In this document: piece after piece, positions 1 through 8,347 of the stretch | Numbering within the stretch: position 1 is the stretch's first letter | How the letters are laid out: each line of letters begins with the position of its first letter | NCBI GenBank assembly: GCA_944387525.1 | Contig: CALXFF010000006.1 | Span: 1-58,886, forward strand | Direction of reading: 5' to 3' | Length of the DNA stretch: 58,886 nucleotides | From: an uncultured Clostridia bacterium | GTDB lineage: Bacteria; Bacillota; Clostridia; TANB77; CAG-508 | Made by a program: the position numbers and the translations under genes | The notes under the pieces: generated by a model | Seen by the model: only the letters and a program-made list of their open reading frames with translations | Database searches by the model: none | Told to the model about the DNA's origin: nothing

Positions 1-1
1 A

Positions 2-76
2 GGCCCGTTGGTCAAGCGGTTAAGACGCCACCCTCTCAAGGTGGAATCATGGGTTCGATTCCCGTACGGGTCACCA
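2..76 (+). tRNA. tRNA-Glu (anticodon CTC)
   Basis: A complete cloverleaf is visible. The seven-base acceptor arm at 2-8 pairs with 66-72 (one G-T pair), the anticodon stem CCACC/GGTGG encloses the loop CTCTCAA, giving anticodon CTC for GAG codons, and the T-loop GGTTCGATTCC is standard. The terminal CCA (74-76) is encoded, as is usual in Firmicutes. Its promoter lies outside the window. Confidence 0.95.
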
Positions 77-95
77 AATATATTATGAAATAAAA

Positions 96-247
96 TTAAA
101 AGGGAGTAGCTTTAAATTACTAATCAACAGTCGCGATATTTAAATAGTATCTGGTTAGTAAGCTGATAAATAGTAAGCAAGACTTTTAAAAGGAAACACA
201 AATCAAAATTTGTAAAACCTTTTAAAAGTCTCTTTTAATTTTCTAGA
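96..247 (+). promoter_or_regulatory. yybP-ykoY family Mn2+ riboswitch with its expression platform
   Basis: The two conserved strands of the yybP-ykoY aptamer are present: GGGAGTAGC at 102-110 and AGTAAGCAAGAC at 171-182, with the internal AGTCG and CTGGTTAGTAAGCTGA segments in the usual places. Helix P1 would be formed by 96-102 with 183-189. The 3' strand of P1 is also the 5' arm of a terminator at 181-230, so P1 formation and termination exclude each other. In this family Mn2+ binding stabilises P1 and switches expression on. The downstream gene is a P-type cation ATPase, a known target class of this riboswitch. Confidence 0.88.
181..247 (+). terminator. riboswitch-controlled intrinsic terminator
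   Basis: A perfect 13-bp inverted repeat (GACTTTTAAAAGG at 181-193 and its complement at 218-230), with an inner ACAAAT/ATTTGT pairing, is followed by the T-rich stretch TCTTTTAATTTT. The left arm overlaps the aptamer P1 strand. Confidence 0.82.
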
Positions 248-337
248 AAACATATTTCTAGAATAAGAAAAACTACTTTAATATAATTTAAAAAATTATA
301 TTAAGTAAGGTTATAGAAAATCAGTATTTTCTATAAC
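241..337 (+). other. leader with further hairpins upstream of the ATPase gene
   Basis: After the riboswitch terminator the untranslated leader holds further hairpins: 241-249 with 255-263 (9 bp) and GTTATAGAAAAT at 310-321 with its exact complement at 326-337 (12 bp, 4-nt loop). A third, imperfect AT-rich pairing lies at about 276-306. No open reading frame is seen in 77-435. A role in mRNA stability or translation of the ATPase is possible but unproven. Confidence 0.45.
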
Positions 338-435
338 AAAGGAAAAATTAAAAAATGAAGAAAAACAAAGATATAATAATATTATTTACAAAATTGTTTA
401 AAATATACAATATATAAATAAGGAGTTGATGAAAA

Positions 436-3162
436 TTGCAAAAAAGCAATTGGTTTCAAAAGGATGTAGAAGAAGTAGAAAAAGAACTACAAACAAATCT
501 GGAGAAAGGACTAACAACTGAAGAAGTCACAAAAAGAAGAGAAAAATATGGGCTAAATGAATTAAAATCCAAAAAGAAAAAAAGTTTATTTCAAAAATTT
601 TTAGACCAATTTAAAGATTTCTCAATAATTGTATTAATTATTGCAGCAATAGTATCTGGTGTTGTTGGAGTTGCAGAAGGAGAAGGGATAACAGACACAA
701 TAATAATATTAATAGTTGTTGTTGTAAATGCAATTATAGGAGTAACTCAAGAATCAAAGGCAGAGAAATCATTAGAGGCACTTCAAAAATTAACAGATCA
801 TGCATCAAAAGTAATTAGAAATGGTGAAGTAACAGTAGTTCCTGCAAAAGAACTAGTACCAGGAGATATAGTAGTATTAGATACTGGTGACTATATTCCA
901 GCAGATTTAAGAATTATTGAAGCAGTAAATTTAAAATCACAAGAATCATCATTAACAGGAGAGTCAGTACCAGTTGAAAAAATGACAGAAAAGATAGAAG
1001 ATGAAGAAACAAGTTTAGGAGATAGACTAAATATGTTATTTTCATCAAGTTTAGTGACATATGGTAGAGGAAAAGGAATAGTAGTTGAAACAGGAATGAC
1101 AACAGAAGTTGGAAAAATAGCTGGTATGATTAATCAAGCAGATGAACAAACTACACCTCTTCAAGATAAATTAAATAAATTAGGAAAAACACTAGGAATT
1201 GCAGCATTGGTAATTTGTGTATTTATATTTATAGTTGGTTTAATACAAGGAAAAGAACCAATCCATATGTTTATGACAGCAGTATCTCTTGCAGTTGCAG
1301 CAATACCAGAAGGACTAGTTGCGGTATCTACAATAGTACTTGCAATTGGCGTTCAAAAAATGGTTAAAAGAAATGCAATTGTTAAAAGACTTCCAGCAGT
1401 TGAAACTTTAGGAAGTGCAACAGTAATTTGTTCAGATAAAACAGGAACATTAACACAAAACAAGATGACAGTAGAAAAAATCTTTATAAATTTAGAAACA
1501 AAAGATTTAGAAGAATATAAAAATAATATTACTGAAGACATCAAGAAATTAGTATATGTAAATATGTTCTGTAATGATACTAAAATTTCAAAAGATGGAA
1601 CACTAACAGGAGATCCAACAGAAACAGCTTTAGTAGATATGGCATTTAGATTAGATTTTGATCCAAGTATATATGATCAAATGCCACGTGTAGAGGAAAT
1701 ACCATTTGATTCAGATAGAAAATTAATGACAACTGTAAATAAAGTAAATGGAAAATATGTTGTATTTACAAAAGGTGGAGTAGATGAATTATTAAATAGA
1801 TGTAATAGTTATCTACTAAATGGAGAAATAAAACAAGACTTAGAAAATTATACAAAAACAATAAGAGAAAATAACGAGAACATGGCAAAAGAAGCTTTAA
1901 GAGTCCTTGCTGGAGCATATAAAGAAATTGACCATGAACCATCAAAAGAAGAGATGGAAAAAATAGAAAATGATTTAACATTTATCGGAATGGTGGGAAT
2001 GATTGACCCTCCAAGAGAAGAGGCTAAAAAAGCAGTAGAAAAATGTAAAACAGCAGGAATCAAAACAGTAATGATAACAGGAGACCATAAAATCACAGCA
2101 ACAGCAATAGCTAAAAAATTAGGAATATTAGAAAACGAAGATGAAGCAATAACAGGTACAGAACTGGAAAAAATGTCAGATGAAGATTTAGAGAAAAATG
2201 TAAGACATTATTCAGTATATGCTAGAGTTTCACCAGAACATAAAGTAAGAATAGTAAAAGCATGGCAAAAAAATGGTGAAATAGTTGCTATGACAGGTGA
2301 CGGAGTAAATGATAGCCCAGCATTAAAAACATCAGATATAGGATGTGCAATGGGAATTGTAGGAACAGATGTTGCAAAAGAAGCTGCAGATGTAATATTA
2401 ACAGATGATAACTTTGCAACAATTGTATCAGCAGTAGAAGAAGGTAGACGTATCTATGATAATATTTTAAAAGTAATTCAATTCTTATTATCAAGTAATG
2501 TTGGAGAAATAGTAGTACTATTTTTAGCAACACTATGTACACCATTATTTGCAAATTGGTTTGGAATAACAGATATAGCACATTTAGAAATTTTATTACC
2601 AATACACATATTGTGGATAAACTTAGTAACAGACTCTTTACCTGCATTAGCATTAGCATTTGACCCAGCAAATAAAGACATAATGAATAGAAAACCAAAT
2701 AAGCCAGGAAAAGGAGTATTTACAAAAGGAATGACATGGAGAGTAATCTATCAAGGAATAATGATAGGATTATTAACACTTGGAGCATTTATGATAGGAC
2801 TTGCAACAACTACAGAACCAATTGATGGATTAACATTAGACGAATCAAAAATAGAAGTAGGACAAACAATGGCATTTGTAACACTTGCACTATCAGAATT
2901 AGTACATGTATTTAATGTAAGAAATAATAAAGTATCAGTATTTAAAACTGGAATAAAAGGAAATAGTAAACTAATATGGGCAACACTTGCGTCAGCTGCT
3001 TTAATGTTAGTAATATTATTTATACCAGCATTAAGAAATATCTTCAGTATACCAATATTGCCAACAGAAAATATTATTGAATTAATTGGATTAATCATAG
3101 CGCCATTAATAATAGTTGAATTATTTAAGTTATTTAAAATTAACACAGCTAAAGATGAATAG
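436..3162 (+). CDS. P2-type cation-transporting ATPase (Ca2+/Mn2+ class)
   Basis: This 908-aa membrane pump couples ATP hydrolysis to cation export. It has the N-terminal cation ATPase domain, the actuator motif TGES (174-177), the phosphorylation site DKTGTLTQNK with Asp334, and the hinge motif TGDGVND (620-626). Acidic and polar residues that bind Ca2+ in SERCA have counterparts: the PEGL motif of M4, N-x2-E in SSNVGEIV of M5 and NLVTD in M6. About ten membrane helices are visible. Translation is taken to start at TTG 436, because AGGAG lies 10 bases upstream and the only nearby ATG (429) is out of frame. The Mn2+ riboswitch upstream argues for Mn2+ or Ca2+/Mn2+ export, as known for riboswitch-linked ATPases of other Firmicutes. 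The stop codon lies at the edge of a dispersed repeat. Confidence 0.93.
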   Translation: MQKSNWFQKDVEEVEKELQTNLEKGLTTEEVTKRREKYGLNELKSKKKKSLFQKFLDQFKDFSIIVLIIAAIVSGVVGVAEGEGITDTIIILIVVVVNAIIGVTQESKAEKSLEALQKLTDHASKVIRNGEVTVVPAKELVPGDIVVLDTGDYIPADLRIIEAVNLKSQESSLTGESVPVEKMTEKIEDEETSLGDRLNMLFSSSLVTYGRGKGIVVETGMTTEVGKIAGMINQADEQTTPLQDKLNKLGKTLGIAALVICVFIFIVGLIQGKEPIHMFMTAVSLAVAAIPEGLVAVSTIVLAIGVQKMVKRNAIVKRLPAVETLGSATVICSDKTGTLTQNKMTVEKIFINLETKDLEEYKNNITEDIKKLVYVNMFCNDTKISKDGTLTGDPTETALVDMAFRLDFDPSIYDQMPRVEEIPFDSDRKLMTTVNKVNGKYVVFTKGGVDELLNRCNSYLLNGEIKQDLENYTKTIRENNENMAKEALRVLAGAYKEIDHEPSKEEMEKIENDLTFIGMVGMIDPPREEAKKAVEKCKTAGIKTVMITGDHKITATAIAKKLGILENEDEAITGTELEKMSDEDLEKNVRHYSVYARVSPEHKVRIVKAWQKNGEIVAMTGDGVNDSPALKTSDIGCAMGIVGTDVAKEAADVILTDDNFATIVSAVEEGRRIYDNILKVIQFLLSSNVGEIVVLFLATLCTPLFANWFGITDIAHLEILLPIHILWINLVTDSLPALALAFDPANKDIMNRKPNKPGKGVFTKGMTWRVIYQGIMIGLLTLGAFMIGLATTTEPIDGLTLDESKIEVGQTMAFVTLALSELVHVFNVRNNKVSVFKTGIKGNSKLIWATLASAALMLVILFIPALRNIFSIPILPTENIIELIGLIIAPLIIVELFKLFKINTAKDE

Positions 3163-3216
3163 GGATTTGGGGACGGTCCTAAAAATCCCTAAAAGCAGGG
3201 ATTTAGGGACGGACCT
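3161..3216 (+). repeat. dispersed palindromic repeat, family A, copy 1
   Basis: A 56-nt element made of a self-complementary module running from AGGGATT to AATCCCT around GGGGACGGTCC, the linker AAAAGC, and a half module ending GGGACGGACCT. It begins inside the TAG stop codon of the ATPase gene. Close copies lie at 18718-18823, 49996-50051 and, inverted, 51276-51330. Confidence 0.9.
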
Positions 3217-3289
3217 GAAAAAGAAAATTTTGATATAGAAGATGGGACGAATTTATAAAATATGATATAATACAAAACAGGAGGAAAAA

Positions 3290-4120
3290 ATGAATATTGA
3301 AGAATTAACAAAAAAGACAGTTGAAATAAGAAAAGGCATCATAGAAGCGGTATATCATGCACAGTCAGGGCATCCAGGAGGTTCACTTTCAGTGGCAGAT
3401 ATTTTAACCGTATTATATTTTAATGAAATGAATATAAAACCAGAAGATCCAAACTGGGAAGATAGAGATAGACTAGTACTATCAAAAGGACATTGTTCGC
3501 CAGCATTATATAGTTGTCTTGCAAATAAAGGATATTTTCCAGTAGAAGATTTAAAAACATTTAGAAAAATAGATAGCTATTTACAAGGGCATCCTGATAG
3601 AAATAAAGTACCTGGAGTAGATATGACAACAGGTTCGTTAGGACAAGGACTGTCAGCAGCAAATGGAATGGCCATAGCTGGAAAAATGGACCAAAAAGAT
3701 TATAGAGTATATTGTATCTTAGGAGACGGAGAAATAGAAGAAGGACAAATATGGGAAGCAGCAATGACATCTAGCAAATACAAATTAGATAATTTATGTG
3801 TAATAGTAGATAATAACAATTTACAAATAGATGGAACAATAAAAGAAGTAATGAGTCCATATCCAATAGACGAAAAATTCAGAAGTTTTGGATTTGAAAT
3901 AATAAAAATAGACGGGCATGACATAGAAGAAATAATAAAAGCATTTGAAGTAGCAAAAAATATAAAAGACAAACCAACATGTATAATTGCAAAAACAATA
4001 AAAGGAAAAGGAATAAGCTATATGGAAAATCAAGTTGGATGGCATGGAAAAGCACCAAATGAAGAACAATACAAAGAAGCGATGGCTAATTTGGTTAGTT
4101 TGGGGACAGGTTTGGAGTGA
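3290..4120 (+). CDS. transketolase, N-terminal (thiamine-diphosphate binding) subunit
   Basis: The 276-aa protein carries the first half of a split transketolase, which moves two-carbon ketol units between sugar phosphates in the non-oxidative pentose phosphate pathway. The substrate/cofactor histidines in SGHPGGS (His28) and KGHCSPALY (His68) are present. The ThDP/Mg2+ motif is complete, from GDG (145-147) to NNN (175-177). AGGAGG precedes ATG 3290. The C-terminal half follows 128 bases downstream. The last codons (VSLGTGLE) are written by a copy of repeat family B, so the natural C-terminus has probably been altered by that insertion. Confidence 0.93.
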   Translation: MNIEELTKKTVEIRKGIIEAVYHAQSGHPGGSLSVADILTVLYFNEMNIKPEDPNWEDRDRLVLSKGHCSPALYSCLANKGYFPVEDLKTFRKIDSYLQGHPDRNKVPGVDMTTGSLGQGLSAANGMAIAGKMDQKDYRVYCILGDGEIEEGQIWEAAMTSSKYKLDNLCVIVDNNNLQIDGTIKEVMSPYPIDEKFRSFGFEIIKIDGHDIEEIIKAFEVAKNIKDKPTCIIAKTIKGKGISYMENQVGWHGKAPNEEQYKEAMANLVSLGTGLE

Positions 4121-4148
4121 CCATTTTTGGATAATTTAGGGACGGCAC
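4093..4148 (+). repeat. dispersed repeat, family B, copy 1 (overlaps a gene end)
   Basis: From GGTTAGTTTGGGGACAGGTT to TTAGGGACGGCAC, this 56-nt element matches the inverted copy at 21236-21291 with few differences. Its first 28 bases encode the final residues and the stop codon of the transketolase N-terminal subunit. Confidence 0.85.
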
Positions 4149-4248
4149 TAACTACCGTTCATGCTAGGATAATACAGCAAAATAATCTAAAATTCGTAAT
4201 TTAAGCAACTCAATAAAATTTCAAAAAGAAGAAAGGAGAAAAAAACTT

Positions 4249-5160
4249 ATGAAAAAAGCAACAAGACAAAGCTATGGAGAGGCTTTGCTAGAGTTAGGAA
4301 AAGAAAATAAAGATGTTGTAGTTCTTGATGCAGATTTAGCAGGAGCTACAAAAACAGAACTATTTGCAAAAGAATTTCCAGATAGATTTTTTGATATTGG
4401 TATTGCAGAAGCAGATATGATGGGAACTGCTGCTGGACTTGCAACTTGTGGGAAAATTCCATATGTAAGTACATTTGCAATGTTTGCAGCAGGAAGAAGT
4501 TATGACCAAGTAAGAAATAGTATTTGTTATCCAAATCTAAATGTAAAGATTTGTGCAACACATGCAGGAATAACAGTAGGAGAAGATGGAGCAACACATC
4601 AAATGATTGAAGATTTATCTTTAATGAGAACTATACCAAATATGACAGTTTTGTCTCCGTCAGATGATGCCCAAACTCAATGGATAATTAAAGAAATCAG
4701 TAAAATAAATGGTCCAGCATATGTCAGACTAGCAAGACTTGCAACAGAAGAAATTTATGATGAAAATCAAAAGTTTGAAATAGGAAAAGCTGTGCAACAT
4801 GGTGATGGAACAGATGGAACAATTTTTGCAACAGGAGTTACTGTGCAAGAAGCTCTAAAAGCTCAAAAATTATTACAAGAAAAAGAGATAAATGTTAGAG
4901 TTGTTGATATGTTTTCAATAAAACCGATAGATAAAGAGATGATTATTAAATGTGCAACAGAAACTAAAAAACTAGTTTCAATTGAGGACCATAATGTTAT
5001 TGGGGGATTAGGCTCTGCAATTTCAGAAGTATTAACAGATGAATATCCAACAAAGTTAATAAGATTAGGAATTAAAGATACTTTTGGCAGGTCAGGAAAA
5101 GCAGAGGAGTTGATGAAAATTTATGGTATAGTATCTGACAACATTATTGAAAAATTTTAA
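4249..5160 (+). CDS. transketolase, C-terminal (pyrimidine-binding) subunit
   Basis: This 303-aa protein supplies the second half of the split transketolase. It has the Pyr domain with the glutamate motif DIGIAEADMMG, which activates the thiamine cofactor of the partner subunit, followed by the transketolase C-terminal domain (about residues 185-300). Its size is normal for the family. GAAAGGAG lies just before ATG 4249, and a strong terminator follows at 5263. Together with the upstream gene it should form a heterotetrameric cytosolic enzyme. Confidence 0.93.
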   Translation: MKKATRQSYGEALLELGKENKDVVVLDADLAGATKTELFAKEFPDRFFDIGIAEADMMGTAAGLATCGKIPYVSTFAMFAAGRSYDQVRNSICYPNLNVKICATHAGITVGEDGATHQMIEDLSLMRTIPNMTVLSPSDDAQTQWIIKEISKINGPAYVRLARLATEEIYDENQKFEIGKAVQHGDGTDGTIFATGVTVQEALKAQKLLQEKEINVRVVDMFSIKPIDKEMIIKCATETKKLVSIEDHNVIGGLGSAISEVLTDEYPTKLIRLGIKDTFGRSGKAEELMKIYGIVSDNIIEKF

Positions 5161-5262
5161 AAAACAATTTATTATGGTGCTAAAAAATTTTTATACTATA
5201 ATTAATAATTCAAATGTGAATTTTTTGTGAAATTTCAAAAAGAGAGAAAAAAAGAGATAAAC

Positions 5263-5304
5263 GATAGAAAATGTAAAAAAACTAACATTTTCTATCATTT
5301 TTTT
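5263..5304 (+). terminator. intrinsic terminator after the transketolase genes
   Basis: GATAGAAAATGT (5263-5274) pairs perfectly with 5285-5296 and is followed by ATTTTTTT. Confidence 0.9.
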
Positions 5305-5316
5305 GCCAAAAAAGTA

Positions 5317-5345
5317 TTGCAAAAAATAAACTTTATTGGTATTAT
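5317..5345 (+). promoter_or_regulatory. promoter for the ftsE operon
   Basis: TTGCAA (5317-5322), a 17-base spacer and TATTAT (5340-5345) lie just after the upstream terminator and about 110 bases before ftsE. Confidence 0.6.
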
Positions 5346-5452
5346 AAGATAGAATAGAAAATTATGCTGAAAAAGGAAAAATAAAAACATCTAAAAAGGT
5401 TAGAACATAAGCAAAAACAAGCTATTTATATAAGATAGGAGAGAGTTACAAA

Positions 5453-6139
5453 ATGATAGAATTTAGAAATGTAACAAAGACTTATGACACAGGAACAAAA
5501 GCAATAAAAGGAGCAAACTTTGTTATAGATAAAGGAGAATTTGCGTTTTTAGTAGGATCATCAGGAAGTGGAAAATCAACACTAATAAAATTAATACTAA
5601 AAGAAGAAGAACCAACATCAGGAAGAATAATAATAAACGGAAAAGACACAACATTTTTAAAACCAAACCGTATACCATATTTAAGAAGAAGTATGGGAGT
5701 TGTATTCCAAGATTTCAGACTTTTACAAGACAAAACAGTATATGATAATGTTGCATATGCAATGTACATAGTAAGAGCAACACCAAGACACATAAGAAGA
5801 CAAGTTCCAATGGTACTTTCATTAGTAGGATTAAGTGGAAAAGCAAAAATGTACCCTCATGAATTATCAGGAGGAGAGCAACAAAGGGTAGCTTTAGCAA
5901 GGGCATTGGTAAACAATCCATCTATGTTAATTGCAGATGAGCCAACAGGAAACCTTGACCCAGACACTGCATGGGATATCATGAATCTATTGAATGATAT
6001 CAATATGAGAGGAACAACAGTAGTTGTAGCAACACATGCTAAAGACATAGTTGACAAGATGAAAAAGAGAGTTATCCATATACGTAAAGGCGAAATAATA
6101 AGAGATGATAAAAAAGGTGGGTATGATTGTGAAATATAA
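5453..6139 (+). CDS. ftsE: cell-division ABC transporter ATP-binding protein FtsE
   Basis: FtsE is the ATPase that, with the membrane partner FtsX, activates peptidoglycan hydrolases at the cell wall. The 228-aa protein has Walker A GSSGSGKST (35-43), the signature LSGGEQQR (138-145) and Walker B LIADEP (159-164). Length and the direct overlap with ftsX are typical. The genes behind it encode coiled-coil M23 hydrolases, the usual targets of FtsEX in Firmicutes. Confidence 0.96.
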   Translation: MIEFRNVTKTYDTGTKAIKGANFVIDKGEFAFLVGSSGSGKSTLIKLILKEEEPTSGRIIINGKDTTFLKPNRIPYLRRSMGVVFQDFRLLQDKTVYDNVAYAMYIVRATPRHIRRQVPMVLSLVGLSGKAKMYPHELSGGEQQRVALARALVNNPSMLIADEPTGNLDPDTAWDIMNLLNDINMRGTTVVVATHAKDIVDKMKKRVIHIRKGEIIRDDKKGGYDCEI

Positions 6140-7031
6140 TATATTTGGATATTTAATTGGAGAAGGATTTAGTAATGTATTTAAAAACAAAAAATCTACT
6201 GGAGCTTCTCTTATGATAATGTGTGCAACAATGATTATATTTGGAATCTTCTTAATATTAGGAGAAAACATCAATCATTTTGTATCACAAGTAGAGTCTG
6301 CACAAGGAATACAAGTATTTATAAATAATGACACAACACAAGAACAGATAGATGAAATAGGAGATAAGATAAGACAGATAAATGGAGTAAGTACTGTAGA
6401 ATATGTTTCAAAAGAAGATGCATTAGAAATAATGAGAGAAAGATTTAAAGACAATCCAGAAGCATTAGAAGGATATGATGAAGAACATAACATATTCCCA
6501 GCATCATATGTTGTTACTTTATCTGACTTAACATTAAGCAAAGAAGTGCAAGACCAAATTCTAACTTTTGACCATATCAAAAATATTGAAAGTAGAGACC
6601 AAACAGTAGATACATTAATTAATTTAGCAAATGGAATAAAAATTGTAACAGGAGTAATTTTAGTACTACTAATAATTATATCAGTATTTATTATTGCAAA
6701 CACAATAAAACTAACAGTTCATGCAAGAAGAAAAGAAATTTCTATTATGAAATATGTTGGAGCAACAAATGGATTTATTAGATGGCCATTTATAGTTGAA
6801 GGTATGATAATAGGAATATTTGCAAGCATAATATCAATTGTAATTGTAGGACTAGCATATAACTTCATAGCTGATAGCCTAATGAATTCAGAATTTATGC
6901 AATTAATCAATATGAGTTTGGTAACATTCTCAGACATGTTTAATTCAATAATACTTGTATATATGTTATTAGGAATAGGTATAGGAGCAGTAGGAAGTGT
7001 AATTTCTATGAGAAAATATTTAAAAGTGTAA
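6129..7031 (+). CDS. ftsX: cell-division permease-like protein FtsX
   Basis: About 300 aa with one N-terminal membrane helix, an extracellular loop domain (about residues 45-165) that binds the hydrolase partner, and three C-terminal helices, the FtsX topology. GTG 6129 is preferred: AAGGTGG at 6114-6120 is then 8 bases away, and the protein begins with a KYNIFGYLIGEGF stretch like known FtsX proteins. ATG 6123 would be too close to that site. The start overlaps the end of ftsE by 11 bases, so translation is likely coupled. Confidence 0.93.
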   Translation: MKYNIFGYLIGEGFSNVFKNKKSTGASLMIMCATMIIFGIFLILGENINHFVSQVESAQGIQVFINNDTTQEQIDEIGDKIRQINGVSTVEYVSKEDALEIMRERFKDNPEALEGYDEEHNIFPASYVVTLSDLTLSKEVQDQILTFDHIKNIESRDQTVDTLINLANGIKIVTGVILVLLIIISVFIIANTIKLTVHARRKEISIMKYVGATNGFIRWPFIVEGMIIGIFASIISIVIVGLAYNFIADSLMNSEFMQLINMSLVTFSDMFNSIILVYMLLGIGIGAVGSVISMRKYLKV

Positions 7032-7042
7032 AGGAGAAAACT

Positions 7043-8290
7043 ATGCGTAAGATTTTATGTATCGTTTTAGCTTTTGTGATTTGTAGTTTAAATATATTTT
7101 CTTATGTATATGCAGAAGAAAATACAACAAACACACAAGACACTAATAACACTAATAATCAAGCAACAGACTTACAAACTAAGCAACAAGAATTACAAAA
7201 TCAAATAAATGAAGCAACAGGACAGCTAGAAGATGTACAAAGTGATTTATCAGATAATTTACAACAAGTACAAAAGCTAGATGAAAGAATAGAAAGCTCA
7301 CAAACAGAGCTTGATGAATTAAATACACAAATAAATGAATTGCAAACATCTATTGATGAAATATCAACTAAATTAGAAAAAGAAGAAGAAACATATAATA
7401 ATCAAAAAAATCTTTTAGATAAAAGATTAGTTGCAATGTATGAAGAAGGAGAGACAAGCTATTTAGATGTAATTCTAAGCTCAAGTAGCTTAGCAGAATT
7501 TTTATCAAATTATGCTTATCTTTCAGAAATTGCAAAATACGAAAACGAATTATTAACAGATATACAATCTAGAAAAAAAGAAATTGAGCTAGAAAAAGAA
7601 AAATTAAGTAATAATCAAGAACAATTAGCAACAATAAAGGCAAATCAGACAAAAACAGCTAGAATCTTAGAAAACACAAAAACAGTTAGAGAAAACTTTA
7701 TAGCCAAACTATCAGATGAAGAAAAAAATATACAATCACAAATAGATGAATATAACAGACAATTTGCAGAAGTAAACGCAGAAATATTAGCATTAGCAAT
7801 GGAAGGACTAGATACACAATATATAGGAGGAGTGTTTGCTTGGCCAACACCAGGATATACAAGAATAACATCAAAATATGGAATGAGAACACATCCTATA
7901 ACAGGTGTATACAAACTACATACAGGTGTTGATATAGGAGCACCAATGGGTGCAAGTTTTGTAGCTGCTAATGACGGAATTGTTGTAAAAGCAGGATACA
8001 ACGGAGCATATGGAAACATGGTAATTATAGACCATGGTGGAGGAATCCAAACACTATATGCACATGGCTCTGAAATAATGGTAAATGTAGGAGACGTTGT
8101 AAAAAAAGGAGAAACCGTTGTATTAAAAGTAGGGTCAACAGGATATTCGACAGGTGCACATGCTCATTTTGAAGTAAGAATAAATGGAAAAGTAACAGAC
8201 CCTATGCCATACATAACAAATGGAGTAGTACCATCAAACCCAGAGTTAGATACGCAAAATACTACACAAGAGGATTCACAGACTAATTAA
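7043..8290 (+). CDS. coiled-coil M23 peptidoglycan hydrolase (EnvC/PcsB-like)
   Basis: A secreted cell-wall hydrolase of 415 aa. It starts with a signal peptide (about residues 1-24, ending VYA), followed by a long coiled coil (about 35-245) that in this family docks on FtsX, and a C-terminal LytM/M23 domain. All four zinc-site positions are present: His293 and Asp297 in HTGVD, and His373/His375 in HAHF. The gene lies 11 bases behind ftsX. A paralogue follows directly. Confidence 0.92.
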   Translation: MRKILCIVLAFVICSLNIFSYVYAEENTTNTQDTNNTNNQATDLQTKQQELQNQINEATGQLEDVQSDLSDNLQQVQKLDERIESSQTELDELNTQINELQTSIDEISTKLEKEEETYNNQKNLLDKRLVAMYEEGETSYLDVILSSSSLAEFLSNYAYLSEIAKYENELLTDIQSRKKEIELEKEKLSNNQEQLATIKANQTKTARILENTKTVRENFIAKLSDEEKNIQSQIDEYNRQFAEVNAEILALAMEGLDTQYIGGVFAWPTPGYTRITSKYGMRTHPITGVYKLHTGVDIGAPMGASFVAANDGIVVKAGYNGAYGNMVIIDHGGGIQTLYAHGSEIMVNVGDVVKKGETVVLKVGSTGYSTGAHAHFEVRINGKVTDPMPYITNGVVPSNPELDTQNTTQEDSQTN

Positions 8291-8347
8291 ACACAAAAAG
8301 AAATACAACTTAGAAAAAATTAAAATAAAAAAACAGGAGAAGATGTT

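Noticed and set aside
2288-2698. Minus-strand ORF rich in Leu within the ATPase gene
   Set aside because: This is an antisense shadow frame of an AT-rich gene; its Leu richness comes from the complement of Asn/Lys/Glu codons.
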